Source of the DNA: DAIRGB01 sp036794765
GTDB taxonomy: Bacteria; Patescibacteriota; JAHJAL01
Reading direction: 5' to 3'
Length of the DNA: 20,847 nucleotides
Assembly (NCBI GenBank): GCA_036794765.1
Contig: DAIRGB010000011.1
Span: 1 to 20,847, forward strand
Under the pieces are notes generated by a model. The model was not told where the DNA came from and did no database searches. It worked only from the letters and a program-made list of their open reading frames with translations. Within the stretch, counting starts at the first letter, position 1. Every line of letters starts with the position of its first letter. Positions 1-8,260 of the stretch are shown here, in pieces. The position numbers and the translations under genes are program-made.

Positions 1-865
1 AGATGGAAGCAATCAAGATGACCCTCGTTCTTTCGTAAGTAAAAGTCATTTTGCCAAAGCGGCGATTATTGTTGCTGGTATCACCATGAACCTAATTCTT
101 GGTGGACTTTTTTTGGGCTTAGCATTTATGATAGGGCTACCTACAATCAGTAGTAATTATCAAAAAGAATATCCTTATGCTCAAGTCTCAACAAGCATTG
201 TGGCCTACGAGATAAACAAAGAATCTGACTTCTCGGATAAAATTATTCCCGGTGACAAGATTATGGATATCAACGGACAATCTGTCAATTCGGTAGAGCA
301 ATTCAAAAACATTATTCAAAATTACAAAGATCAAACAATTAACCTCCAGATAAAACGGAATCAGGATCTTTTTGTTGTATCCGGTCATCCAAGTTTTTCC
401 GAAACCAATCAAGCTTATCAAGTCGGTGTTGTCCTGACTGAAGAACAAACGATAAAATACCCATTTTATTTAGCGATACCCATGGGATTTGTAGAAATGT
501 TCAAATTATTGAAATCCATGATTGTTGCTCTATATGAGATTATTCGCGATCTAATCACTGTTCATCAAGTACCCGTAGCTATCGCCGGACCAGTAGGGAT
601 TTATAAAATCGCCGCCACTGCATCTGAAATGGGGCTTGTTTATTTAATTCAACTCACGTCATTGCTTAGCATTAATCTTGCCCTTATCAACATTCTACCC
701 ATCCCGGCCCTCGATGGCGGTCGACTACTATTTATTGTTGTGGAAAAAATTCGAGGAAAAAAAATATCGGCTAACCTGGAAAATATTGTCCATACTGCGG
801 GCTTTGTTGTTATTATTGGCATTATCCTTTTAGTAACCATTTCCGATATCAAAAATTTGTTTTAA
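1..865 (+). CDS. rseP: RseP-type site-2 membrane metalloprotease, 5' end outside window
   Basis: This is the C-terminal part of an intramembrane zinc protease that cuts single-pass membrane proteins such as anti-sigma factors within the membrane. The frame is open from base 2, so the ATG at 86 is internal. The 28 codons before it end in the family's membrane segment (AGITMN), and the HExxH zinc motif must lie off the window. What remains is 287 residues. They contain one PDZ domain (about residues 57-125, including GDKIMDINGQSV), further membrane helices, and the second catalytic motif NILPIPALDGG near residues 237-247, whose Asp is the third zinc ligand. A family member of about 370 residues would fit. 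The stop overlaps the next start by one base (TAATG). In Firmicutes this gene typically lies next to proS, and here only one gene separates them. The family call is firm. The substrate is unknown. Confidence 0.93.
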   Translation, partial: DGSNQDDPRSFVSKSHFAKAAIIVAGITMNLILGGLFLGLAFMIGLPTISSNYQKEYPYAQVSTSIVAYEINKESDFSDKIIPGDKIMDINGQSVNSVEQFKNIIQNYKDQTINLQIKRNQDLFVVSGHPSFSETNQAYQVGVVLTEEQTIKYPFYLAIPMGFVEMFKLLKSMIVALYEIIRDLITVHQVPVAIAGPVGIYKIAATASEMGLVYLIQLTSLLSINLALINILPIPALDGGRLLFIVVEKIRGKKISANLENIVHTAGFVVIIGIILLVTISDIKNLF

Positions 866-1590
866 TGAAATATTCTCATTTACAAGCATATAGACTTACA
901 GATGCCCTATTAGTATTGGGCAGTTTTTTTATAAGCATAATAATTGTAATTTTTATCTATGTCTGGCAGATAATTTTCAAAATCAATGACATATCCTCGG
1001 TCTTACATCTATCTCGTGACACATTATCGGTATTGTTACAACTTTTATCATCGGGAGTCGTATTTGCGGTCGTCTATTTTTTTATTATTAAAAAATATAA
1101 GCTATCTCTATCAGATTTTGGTTTTAAGCAAATATCTATAGTTAAAATAATCGGATACGTGGCACTGGGTTTTTTAGCGACATTTGCCAGCTGGATTGCC
1201 ATCGCTCCTTTTATCATCGTTTTTCTTCCAGGTATAGACTTGGCAGAATCACAAGAGATCTTTCAAAAAAATATGACCATAGTAGCTCAATTGCTCATGA
1301 TATTTTATGCGGTAATTATTGGCCCATTGGTTGAAGAAATTATTTTTCGCGGTGTCCTGCTGCCATGCCTGACAAATAAAATAAATATATATTTTGGAGT
1401 AATAATTAGTACTCTAATCTGGTCATTGTTGCACTTTCAACTCAATGTTATTATCTTCACGTTTATTTTCGGTATAATTCTCAGCTATTTATATATTGCG
1501 AGCAAATCATTGTGGCCATCATATTTAACTCACGTGATTAAAAATTCTATGGCTGTTATTGCTATCTATGCTTTTGGTCTATTAACTTAA
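865..1590 (+). CDS. CPBP family intramembrane glutamic endopeptidase
   Basis: This 241-residue protein has several hydrophobic helices and the three CPBP (Abi, Rce1-like) motifs: EEIIFR with E157, E158 and R162; H190 in the segment SLLHF; and H223 with N227 in HVIKN. In this family the glutamates and histidines form the in-membrane active site. Members process prenylated or membrane proteins, or act in bacteriocin self-immunity. The real substrate here cannot be read from sequence. The ATG overlaps the last base of the upstream protease gene, which suggests translational coupling. No Shine-Dalgarno sequence precedes it. proS follows after only four bases, so the gene belongs to the same operon. 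The family assignment is secure. The biological role is open. Confidence 0.9.
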   Translation: MKYSHLQAYRLTDALLVLGSFFISIIIVIFIYVWQIIFKINDISSVLHLSRDTLSVLLQLLSSGVVFAVVYFFIIKKYKLSLSDFGFKQISIVKIIGYVALGFLATFASWIAIAPFIIVFLPGIDLAESQEIFQKNMTIVAQLLMIFYAVIIGPLVEEIIFRGVLLPCLTNKINIYFGVIISTLIWSLLHFQLNVIIFTFIFGIILSYLYIASKSLWPSYLTHVIKNSMAVIAIYAFGLLT

Positions 1591-1594
1591 CAAT

Positions 1595-3034
1595 ATGAAC
1601 AAAAATGTCTCTCTCAAAATCACTCCTCGCTCAGAAGATTTCTCCAAATGGTACAACGACATAATCGAAAAATGCGATTTGGCTGAACATGCGCCTGTCA
1701 AAGGATGCATGATTATCAAGCCATATGGTTATGCTATTTGGGAGAAATTTCAATCAATCTTGGATAAATTAATAAAAAACGAAGGTGTACAAAACGCATA
1801 TTTCCCTTTGTTTATTCCAAAAAGCTTTTTAGAAAAAGAAAAAGAACACGTTGAAGGTTTTTCACCGGAAGTAGCCGTAGTAACTCATGCGGGTGGAAAG
1901 AAATTGGAAGAACCTCTTGTTGTTCGTCCTACTTCGGAAACGATTATGTACGACGCTTATTCGCGTTGGATTAAATCCTATCGAGACTTGCCCTTACTCA
2001 TCAATCAATGGGCAAATGTTGTTCGTTGGGAAAAAAGACCTAGATTATTTTTAAGAACAACAGAATTTCTTTGGCAAGAGGGACATACCGCTCACGCCAC
2101 CCACGAAGAAGCTTTAGAGATGGCCCTCAAAATGTTGAATGTCTATAATCATTTTGTCAGAGAATATTTGGCCGTCCCGGTAATTCTGGGTCAAAAAAGT
2201 GAATCGGAAAAATTTGCTGGCGGTGTATCGACCTACTCTTTCGAATGGATGACCCAAGACGGTAAGGCTTTGCAAGCTGGCACATCGCATCTTCTAGGAC
2301 AAAACTTTGCCAAAGTGTTCAATGTCCAATTTCTGGATAAAGATAACCAGCAACAATTTGTCCATCAAACCAGCTGGGGAGTCACTACTAGAATGATTGG
2401 TGGTTTGATCATGACTCATTCCGACGACAAAGGGCTGCGTCTTCCTCCCAAAATTGCCCCAATACAAATTGTCATAATTCCAATTTACAAAACAGCTGAA
2501 GAGAAAAAAGATATTCTTGCTACCATTAATAAAATAAAAACAGAATTATCAAATTTCGCCATAAAAATTGATAACGACGATAACAAATCGCCTGGTTGGC
2601 GTTTCAATGAATGGGAACAAAAAGGCGTACCAATTAGATTGGAATTCGGCCCCAAAGATTTGGCGAAAAATCAGATTGTTGTTTTTCGTCGGGATCTCGG
2701 GCAAAAACAAACTGCTGCTCTTTCGGAATTAACCCAATTGATTCCCACATTGCTCGACAGTATTCAATCCAACTTATTCGCTGATGCTCAAAAATACATG
2801 CAACAAAAAACTCACTATCTTGATGATTGGGATCAATTCAAAAATATTCTTGAAACCAATCCCGGATTCATCTATTCCCACTGGTGCGGCAATCCGGAAT
2901 GCGAAAAATCAATTACAGAAATAACCAAGGCCACTATTCGCAATATTCCTTTTGACAGCAAAGAAGAGCATGGGAAATGTATAAAATGTGGTTCTCGATC
3001 GGAAAGACGGGTTCTATTTGCTAAATCATACTAA
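1595..3034 (+). CDS. proS: Prolyl-tRNA synthetase, archaeal/eukaryotic type
   Basis: This class II synthetase of 479 residues charges tRNA-Pro with proline in the cytoplasm. Landmarks are RPTSET at 111-116, motif 2 around 144-170 (RWEKRPR, then TTEFLWQEGHTAHA), motif 3 around 262-288 (the MIGGLIMTHSDDKG region), an HGTP anticodon-binding domain around 288-395, and a C-terminal domain carrying four cysteines (C431, C436, C462, C465). The last 85 residues and the lack of the editing insertion between motifs 2 and 3 mark the archaeal/eukaryotic form, not the longer E. coli form. That C-terminal domain binds zinc in several relatives, and the cysteine spacing fits. The gene starts four bases after the CPBP protease stop, with no Shine-Dalgarno sequence. 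It also sits close to an rseP-type gene, as in many Firmicutes. Confidence 0.97.
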   Translation: MNKNVSLKITPRSEDFSKWYNDIIEKCDLAEHAPVKGCMIIKPYGYAIWEKFQSILDKLIKNEGVQNAYFPLFIPKSFLEKEKEHVEGFSPEVAVVTHAGGKKLEEPLVVRPTSETIMYDAYSRWIKSYRDLPLLINQWANVVRWEKRPRLFLRTTEFLWQEGHTAHATHEEALEMALKMLNVYNHFVREYLAVPVILGQKSESEKFAGGVSTYSFEWMTQDGKALQAGTSHLLGQNFAKVFNVQFLDKDNQQQFVHQTSWGVTTRMIGGLIMTHSDDKGLRLPPKIAPIQIVIIPIYKTAEEKKDILATINKIKTELSNFAIKIDNDDNKSPGWRFNEWEQKGVPIRLEFGPKDLAKNQIVVFRRDLGQKQTAALSELTQLIPTLLDSIQSNLFADAQKYMQQKTHYLDDWDQFKNILETNPGFIYSHWCGNPECEKSITEITKATIRNIPFDSKEEHGKCIKCGSRSERRVLFAKSY

Positions 3035-3050
3035 CTATAAACACAAAAAC

Positions 3051-4709
3051 ATGTTTAGCCAGAAAAATATTCTGCTAATAACTACTTTTACTTTGTTTTG
3101 TCTCGCAACTGCATCGATTATTTTTCTATTTTCTCAAACAAAATTAGGTAATATTCAACTGGAAAAAATTAACATTATCGATCCGATCTATGGTGTTTCA
3201 CTGAATATTGATGAACAAGATCCAAATTATCAAGATATAAATGACTATTTTCTAACAAATTCAAACGCAAAATACAATATCGTCAATTCTGATGATGCGA
3301 TTATCTCGATTGGTTATTCTCAGTCAAAAGATTCAGTAAAATTGGTTTCCGAGCCATTGGTGGCAATAGTAAATCGTCAGTTATATCTAGACGAAATAAA
3401 TTTTGATCAAATTCCCACTCTGACAAATCAAATAGAGGTAGGGGGATACACTTTCAACAAAATGGTTATTGCTGAAAAATTTGTTTCAGAGTTAAAAAGT
3501 ATATTTCCAAATCAAAATCTTGATCAATTGGGAATATTGCCTGACAACAAAAGTGTTAAAAATATGGTCACAGAAGACAAAAATGCACTCGGTTTTGTTC
3601 CATTATCTCAACTTGACATATCAGTCCATTCTCTATTGATAAATGGTCTTTCACCATTTAGTCAGTCAGAGTTATATCCGCTCAAAACAAGTATTTATTT
3701 ATCAACTGACGATCAAAAGATAAAAGAAAAACTTGTTGCGGAATTAAAAAATATTATTTCAACGTCCAAAACGACAAATCTTCTGGTAGTAGGGGATATT
3801 ATGATGGGAAGATTTGTGGGAGTAAAAATCAATCGTTCCGGAGATCCAACTCATTCATTTGAATTTGTTCACGAATATTTATCTAAACCAGATATTACTA
3901 TTGCTCAGTTGGAGGCTCCAATTGCAGAAGGAACTGAATTTACAAGTGAAGGGATGATTTTGGTGGCCCAACCGGAAACTGTAGCAGGCTTGACCAAATC
4001 CGGCATAGATCTTGTCTTCCTTTCCAGTAATCACTTTGGCGACGCACTAAGAGATGGAATGGAAAGCAACTTTCAAATTCTTGAAAAAAACGATATACAA
4101 TACGTTGGCGCTGGCAGGGATGAAAATAAAGCCTTTTCTCCCACATTCATTGTTAAAAATGGGACAAAATATGGTTTTATTAGTTTTGTCAGCATAATGC
4201 CTGACAGTTATGGTGCATTGGGAGATATCGCTGGTACTGCTTGGATTGATTTGAATTCGGAATCCGACCTATCTCGAATGCAAACCATAATTTCGGATAC
4301 GAAAAAAGATTGCGATCTATTGTTTGTTAACTTCCATTGGGGAACAGAATATACTCCTGATCCAACCTTGCAACAAATACAGTTTGCGCACGCCGCTATT
4401 GATTCCGGCGCCGATTTAATTATTGGTACCCATCCCCATGTGGTTCAAGCTGAAGAAATTTACAAAGGAAAATACATTATCTATAGTCTTGGTAATTTCA
4501 TTATGGACCAAATGTGGTCGCAGGAAACAACTGAAGGGATATTACTACCAATACAGGTCTACAACAAAAAAATAATAAATATCGATCTTGTTCCCACACA
4601 AATATTAGATTATTCTCAAGTGAAAATATTAAATAAAAATGAAGGAAAGGGTATCCTTGACCGGATTTTTTTCGCGGGAGAAAAAATAAACAAAAAATCT
4701 GGCTATTAA
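3051..4709 (+). CDS. Membrane-anchored CapA family protein with N-terminal solute-binding-like domain
   Basis: This 552-residue protein has an N-terminal membrane anchor (about 8-28). A region at about 45-235 resembles a PstS-like periplasmic binding domain (EPLVAIVNRQL, ALGFVPLSQLD, GLSPF, YPLKTSIYL). A CapA/PGA_cap metallophosphatase-fold domain follows at about 243-515. CapA motifs are GDIMMGR (248-254), QLEAP (286-290, where NLE is usual), SSNH (325-328), HWGTE (429-433), GTHPHVVQ (459-466) and YSLGNFIMD (478-486). The family includes the poly-gamma-glutamate capsule factor CapA, but no capBC genes are visible, so capsule synthesis is not implied. I chose the ATG at 3051 because the 21 in-frame codons from 2988 lie inside proS and 3051 places the signal anchor at the terminus. 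It follows proS by 16 bases. Confidence 0.88.
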   Translation: MFSQKNILLITTFTLFCLATASIIFLFSQTKLGNIQLEKINIIDPIYGVSLNIDEQDPNYQDINDYFLTNSNAKYNIVNSDDAIISIGYSQSKDSVKLVSEPLVAIVNRQLYLDEINFDQIPTLTNQIEVGGYTFNKMVIAEKFVSELKSIFPNQNLDQLGILPDNKSVKNMVTEDKNALGFVPLSQLDISVHSLLINGLSPFSQSELYPLKTSIYLSTDDQKIKEKLVAELKNIISTSKTTNLLVVGDIMMGRFVGVKINRSGDPTHSFEFVHEYLSKPDITIAQLEAPIAEGTEFTSEGMILVAQPETVAGLTKSGIDLVFLSSNHFGDALRDGMESNFQILEKNDIQYVGAGRDENKAFSPTFIVKNGTKYGFISFVSIMPDSYGALGDIAGTAWIDLNSESDLSRMQTIISDTKKDCDLLFVNFHWGTEYTPDPTLQQIQFAHAAIDSGADLIIGTHPHVVQAEEIYKGKYIIYSLGNFIMDQMWSQETTEGILLPIQVYNKKIINIDLVPTQILDYSQVKILNKNEGKGILDRIFFAGEKINKKSGY

Positions 4710-4746
4710 TCTTGAATATGTCGGTCAGTTCTATAAGATATACACA

Positions 4747-4775
4747 TTGACAAATGTTATCACAGATAATACAAT
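4747..4775 (+). promoter_or_regulatory. Near-consensus sigma-70-type promoter for the M23 peptidase gene
   Basis: TTGACA at 4747-4752 and TACAAT at 4770-4775 are separated by exactly 17 bases: a perfect -35 and a five-of-six -10. Transcription should begin near 4781, giving a leader of about 73 bases. No terminator is visible between the capA stop and this promoter, so some read-through from the upstream operon is possible. Confidence 0.8.
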
Positions 4776-4837
4776 AAAAAAGCTGTAAAATTAAAATTTG
4801 ATTAAAAAAACAAAAGAAAAGACCGCTTATTTGTTAT

Positions 4838-4853
4838 AAACCCAAGAGGGTTT
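4838..4853 (+). promoter_or_regulatory. Hairpin covering the ribosome binding site of the M23 peptidase gene
   Basis: AAACCC (4838-4843) and GGGTTT (4848-4853) form a perfect 6-bp stem around the tetraloop AAGA. The Shine-Dalgarno core GAGG (4846-4849) lies across the loop and the 3' arm, five bases before the ATG at 4855. It is the best Shine-Dalgarno sequence in front of any start in this window. The structure could limit ribosome access. That is inferred from base pairing alone. Confidence 0.5.
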
Positions 4854-4854
4854 T

Positions 4855-6240
4855 ATGCGAAAAGTTAACCTCAGGTCGCGACACCTTCGGCACTACAATT
4901 CCGGAGCGCAATCTTCCAGTTACTTTTCTTTGATAAAAAATACCATTAGTCGCTTTCTTCCTGAATCAAAAGAAAATAAATTTTCCGTCAATCATACGCA
5001 CTCAAACTATGACGATCAAAACAGTTATTTTCTACCCCGTCAATCACGACAAAATCAACCAATCAGACTAAACAACTTAAAAAAGTATCTTACTCACGCC
5101 GGCATTGTTGCTGTTGCTGGTTTTACCATACTCACCAATAGTTGTTTTGGTTCTTATTGTAATAAAAATTTAAACCCAGGAAGTTTTGCCCTAGCTAATT
5201 CCGTTGATTCCAATTTAATAGAAATCAATCTTGAAGACGACCGTTCCAAATCCAATATTGTCACTTCGAAAGACATCGCTCAAATAGCCTCTACTGTTGC
5301 AGACTACACCTCTTCGGATGACAAAAAAGACCAAATTAACCAAGCCATTCAAAATCAAAAAGGAAATCAACCCAAAGACTTGGCCTTGATTCAAAACTCA
5401 TACCTGGAAAAAACCAATACTCCTGTTACTGAAGTGTCAGAAATATCCAGAAAAAATGTTATTGTCCATCTAGTAAAAGCCGACGAAACTCTTTGGTCAA
5501 TTGCCGACAAATATGCCATTTCTGCCGATACTATCAAATGGTCAAATGGAATGGATGATAGTGGCACTATTATCGAAGGACAAGAAATATATATCATGCC
5601 GATGGACGGCATCTACTATACTGTCCAAGACGGCGATAGTCTTTCTTCTATTGCAGAAAAGTACAAAAGTAATTTGGATGACATCTATAAATGGAATAAT
5701 CTCTCGAGTGGAGAAGTATCCATTGGCCAGAAGATTATTCTTCCTGGTGGCGAAGTTCCCCCTCCTCCAAAACCAGTTGTTAGCAATCCGATTATCACAG
5801 ATGATTATTCAAACGATTATTACCAACCTCAAATCGATTCTTCTGCCTCTCCATTGGCTGGCAGCGGTCAATTTGGATGGCCAACATCAGGCATGTTTAT
5901 CAGTCAGTATTTCGGCTCAACCAGTTTTAATCCTTGGCACACTGGTCTTGATTTGGATGCGCGATCTGGTTGGGATATTTTTGCCTCCGACAGCGGATCG
6001 GTTACTACCGCCTCTTATGGATGGGGTGGGGGATATGGTAATCATGTGATCATCGATCATGGCAATGGTTATCAGACCTTGTATGGCCATCTTTCATCAC
6101 TGGATGTATCTGTCGGTCAATCCGTAAGCAAAGGACAAAGAATAGGAACTATGGGCTCCACCGGTTGGTCAACCGGTCCCCATTTGCATTTTGAAATACG
6201 CTACAACGGCTCATATCTAAATCCGCTAAATTACCTGTAA
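4855..6240 (+). CDS. LysM-LysM-M23 cell-wall endopeptidase
   Basis: This 461-residue wall enzyme of the lysostaphin/NlpD/EnvC-like M23 type cuts peptide cross-links. It has a basic polar N-terminus (1-79), a hydrophobic membrane or signal segment (about 80-100) and a low-complexity polar spacer. LysM 1 (about 203-249) and LysM 2 (about 253-298) should bind glycan. A proline-rich linker (301-307) and the M23 domain (about 340-461) follow. The zinc and catalytic residues are present: H362 and D366 in HTGLD, H412 in YGH, and H443 and H445 in HLH, so it should be active. The ATG at 4855 has a Shine-Dalgarno sequence and is the only Met before residue 233. Transcription looks monocistronic, with its own promoter upstream and a terminator 26 bases after the stop. 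The odd point is that about 80 residues precede the membrane segment, much longer than an ordinary signal peptide n-region. Confidence 0.93.
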   Translation: MRKVNLRSRHLRHYNSGAQSSSYFSLIKNTISRFLPESKENKFSVNHTHSNYDDQNSYFLPRQSRQNQPIRLNNLKKYLTHAGIVAVAGFTILTNSCFGSYCNKNLNPGSFALANSVDSNLIEINLEDDRSKSNIVTSKDIAQIASTVADYTSSDDKKDQINQAIQNQKGNQPKDLALIQNSYLEKTNTPVTEVSEISRKNVIVHLVKADETLWSIADKYAISADTIKWSNGMDDSGTIIEGQEIYIMPMDGIYYTVQDGDSLSSIAEKYKSNLDDIYKWNNLSSGEVSIGQKIILPGGEVPPPPKPVVSNPIITDDYSNDYYQPQIDSSASPLAGSGQFGWPTSGMFISQYFGSTSFNPWHTGLDLDARSGWDIFASDSGSVTTASYGWGGGYGNHVIIDHGNGYQTLYGHLSSLDVSVGQSVSKGQRIGTMGSTGWSTGPHLHFEIRYNGSYLNPLNYL

Positions 6241-6264
6241 TCATTATTTCAAAATATCTTATCG

Positions 6265-6303
6265 TAAAGGGAACGCCAATCTAAACGTTCCCTTTATTTT
6301 TTT
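6265..6303 (+). terminator. Rho-independent terminator after the M23 peptidase gene
   Basis: AAAGGGAACG (6266-6275) pairs perfectly with CGTTCCCTTT (6286-6295) around a 10-base loop. One more T-A pair lies outside the stem, and a T run follows (6297-6303). It closes the monocistronic M23 unit. Confidence 0.9.
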
Positions 6304-6343
6304 AGTCAAATCTGTTAACATAAATTGATAAAAATATTTATAC

Positions 6344-8260
6344 ATGAAAAAAAAGATTACAAAAAAAATAAATTTTAAGTCGCTAGTTACTAAACTGCTA
6401 AAAAAGTCTGAAGTAGGAAAAATAATTGGCAGAATTATTCGAAAGTACCCAAAAACATATCTTGTCGGGGGAGCAGTTCGTGATTTTATTTTGCAAAGAC
6501 CATTCAAGGATTATGATTTTGTCGTGGAAGGAGTAGAAAAAGAGGAGCTATATAATTTTTTGAGCAAATTACCTGGGAAATTGGTAGATATCCAAAGTAG
6601 AAATTTTGGCGTATTTAAATATCGGCCACATGGAAGCAAAACAATCATTGATATCGCCTTGCCTCGTCTAGACTTATATCTAGAATACTTCTTGGGTCAT
6701 CAAGATGTCGAAACTATATCACATAAAAATATATCCATAATAGACGATCTGTCTCGTCGCGATTTTACTATCAACGCTCTTGCTGTCAATTTATCCACTT
6801 ATCAGTTGATTGATCCTTTTGATGGACTAAATGATCTCGGCTTGGAAGAAAAAAAGGGTCAAATCAAAGCCGTCGGCGATCCTTATGAAAGGTTAGTTAA
6901 AGAAGATCCAACCAGAATGCTGAGGGCGATAAGATTCTCTTCTCAATTAAATTTTGAAATAGAGAAAAAAACTTTTTCTACTATAAAAAATAACCATCAC
7001 CAAATTTCCGCCACTTTTCTTTTGTCTTCAAAAAATTGCCAAAAAAAAGTAACTCGAGTAGCCTGGGAAGTATTAGCAGCAGAGTTTCTCAAGGGTTTCA
7101 ATGCCAATCCTTCATACATGATTGAATTACTTGATCAAAGTGGCGTATACAAATCTATACTTACCCCTAATCTGATAAAAACGTGGGAAGGGCTAAAAAC
7201 CACAGAACAACCATATGACTATCATGCTGAGGGCAATGTTTGGAATCACACCATATTGGGTCTAAAAAATTTACCTAAACTCGCCTCCAATAAAATTGGC
7301 TTACCCAAAGATGTTTCTATTAATGTTAAAATGGCAATTTTATTGCATGATTTTGGAAAAGTATCCACTTTTATACTCAAGGAGAACAATTACACATATT
7401 ATAATCATCCTGAAGTTTCTAAAGAATTATGCCATGAGTTTATCAAACACCTCAAATTGACAAGTCCTTTCGCGAAAACTGACAAATTGTACGTAGATAT
7501 CAAAAAAGTGGAATTTCTGGTAAGTAAACATATGATGCCATTCAATGTTAAAGCCAAAGAAATAAAAGAAAGAAAAATCATCAAGTATTTTCTTGATGAT
7601 GAAATTCGAGGGCTGGAGTTGTTGCAAGTTTGTTATTTGGATGCCTCGTCGGCGGTCAAATCAGGAAATAAACCGCCAAATTATCACAGTCTTGAACAAT
7701 TTCTTAAGCGCATCAATGAGGTCAAGCAAAAACTAGTTACCCCGTTAAATAAATCAGAAATCGATATTGTAACAACCGAATTAAATTTGCCTTTTTATCA
7801 AGATAAAATCGCCAAAAGAGAAATAAAATTACTTACACAAAAAATAGAAAATTGCAGTATTCTAGGTCAGTCTGAAGTCGACACAATCAATAATATCTTA
7901 TTGGCTGCAAATTCAAAAAAAAGCAATAAAGATGGTCATTCCAAATTTCAAAAGATTCTTGCTAAGCTAATCAACAAAAAAACGCCGTATCCCGTATCTG
8001 GTGATTTAATAAAAGAATTAATAATTAATAATTTACCGATTCTTAAAAAAAACACAACCTTGTCTTCCATGTCATCGATCAGTTCCATGATAAATAATCC
8101 TTCTGGGGGAAAAATAATAGGCGAATTAAAAGAATATTTTCTCCAAGATAGACTAGATAATCCTCATATATATTTTTACTTTGAAAATGAAAAAAACAAG
8201 ATAGAATTTAAAAACTACCTGTCAAAAAAATTGATCCAATATTTTACCCCAAAAATATGA
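6344..8260 (+). CDS. cca: CCA-adding tRNA nucleotidyltransferase with HD domain (long form)
   Basis: This class II nucleotidyltransferase adds or repairs the 3' CCA of tRNAs. The catalytic head has GGAVRD (42-47), the metal-binding pair D56 and D58 in DYDF, RRDFTINALA (138-147), and the template segment ERLVKEDPTRMLRAIRF (182-198). An HD phosphohydrolase domain follows, with H335 and D336 in LLHDFGK, then a tail segment with SGDLIKEL and IIGELKEYF. At 638 residues it is clearly longer than usual family members (roughly 400-500). The excess lies after the HD domain, around 465-600. A poly(A) polymerase of the same superfamily is possible, but the HD domain and the tail favour CCA addition. The start has no Shine-Dalgarno sequence. 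The stop overlaps the obgE start by four bases (ATGA), so the two genes are likely translated together. Confidence 0.9.
   Translation: MKKKITKKINFKSLVTKLLKKSEVGKIIGRIIRKYPKTYLVGGAVRDFILQRPFKDYDFVVEGVEKEELYNFLSKLPGKLVDIQSRNFGVFKYRPHGSKTIIDIALPRLDLYLEYFLGHQDVETISHKNISIIDDLSRRDFTINALAVNLSTYQLIDPFDGLNDLGLEEKKGQIKAVGDPYERLVKEDPTRMLRAIRFSSQLNFEIEKKTFSTIKNNHHQISATFLLSSKNCQKKVTRVAWEVLAAEFLKGFNANPSYMIELLDQSGVYKSILTPNLIKTWEGLKTTEQPYDYHAEGNVWNHTILGLKNLPKLASNKIGLPKDVSINVKMAILLHDFGKVSTFILKENNYTYYNHPEVSKELCHEFIKHLKLTSPFAKTDKLYVDIKKVEFLVSKHMMPFNVKAKEIKERKIIKYFLDDEIRGLELLQVCYLDASSAVKSGNKPPNYHSLEQFLKRINEVKQKLVTPLNKSEIDIVTTELNLPFYQDKIAKREIKLLTQKIENCSILGQSEVDTINNILLAANSKKSNKDGHSKFQKILAKLINKKTPYPVSGDLIKELIINNLPILKKNTTLSSMSSISSMINNPSGGKIIGELKEYFLQDRLDNPHIYFYFENEKNKIEFKNYLSKKLIQYFTPKI

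Noticed and set aside
3013..3041. TATAAA at 3036-3041 as an internal promoter for the CapA gene.
   Set aside because: No acceptable -35 lies at the right distance. The 16-base gap fits read-through from proS.
2988..3050. Earlier ATG at 2988 for the CapA gene.
   Set aside because: It lies inside proS, adds 21 polar residues before a normal signal anchor, and the ATG at 3051 falls right after the proS stop.
4800..4900. Fragments around the M23 gene start (CCGCTTA, then TTAACCTC) recall the c-di-AMP (ydaO) riboswitch, which often controls wall hydrolases.
   Set aside because: The pieces are only about 50 bases apart, the second lies inside the coding region, the closing P1 pairing is not present and the conserved middle elements are missing. 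A covariance-model search would settle it.
5501..6049. 182-codon open frame overlapping the M23 gene in another plus frame.
   Set aside because: It lies wholly inside a well-supported LysM-M23 coding region, and its translation has no recognisable domain.
6315..6344. TTAACA with TATACA as a promoter for the CCA-enzyme gene.
   Set aside because: The -10 would overlap the start codon and place transcription inside the gene, with no usable later start before the GGAVRD motif.
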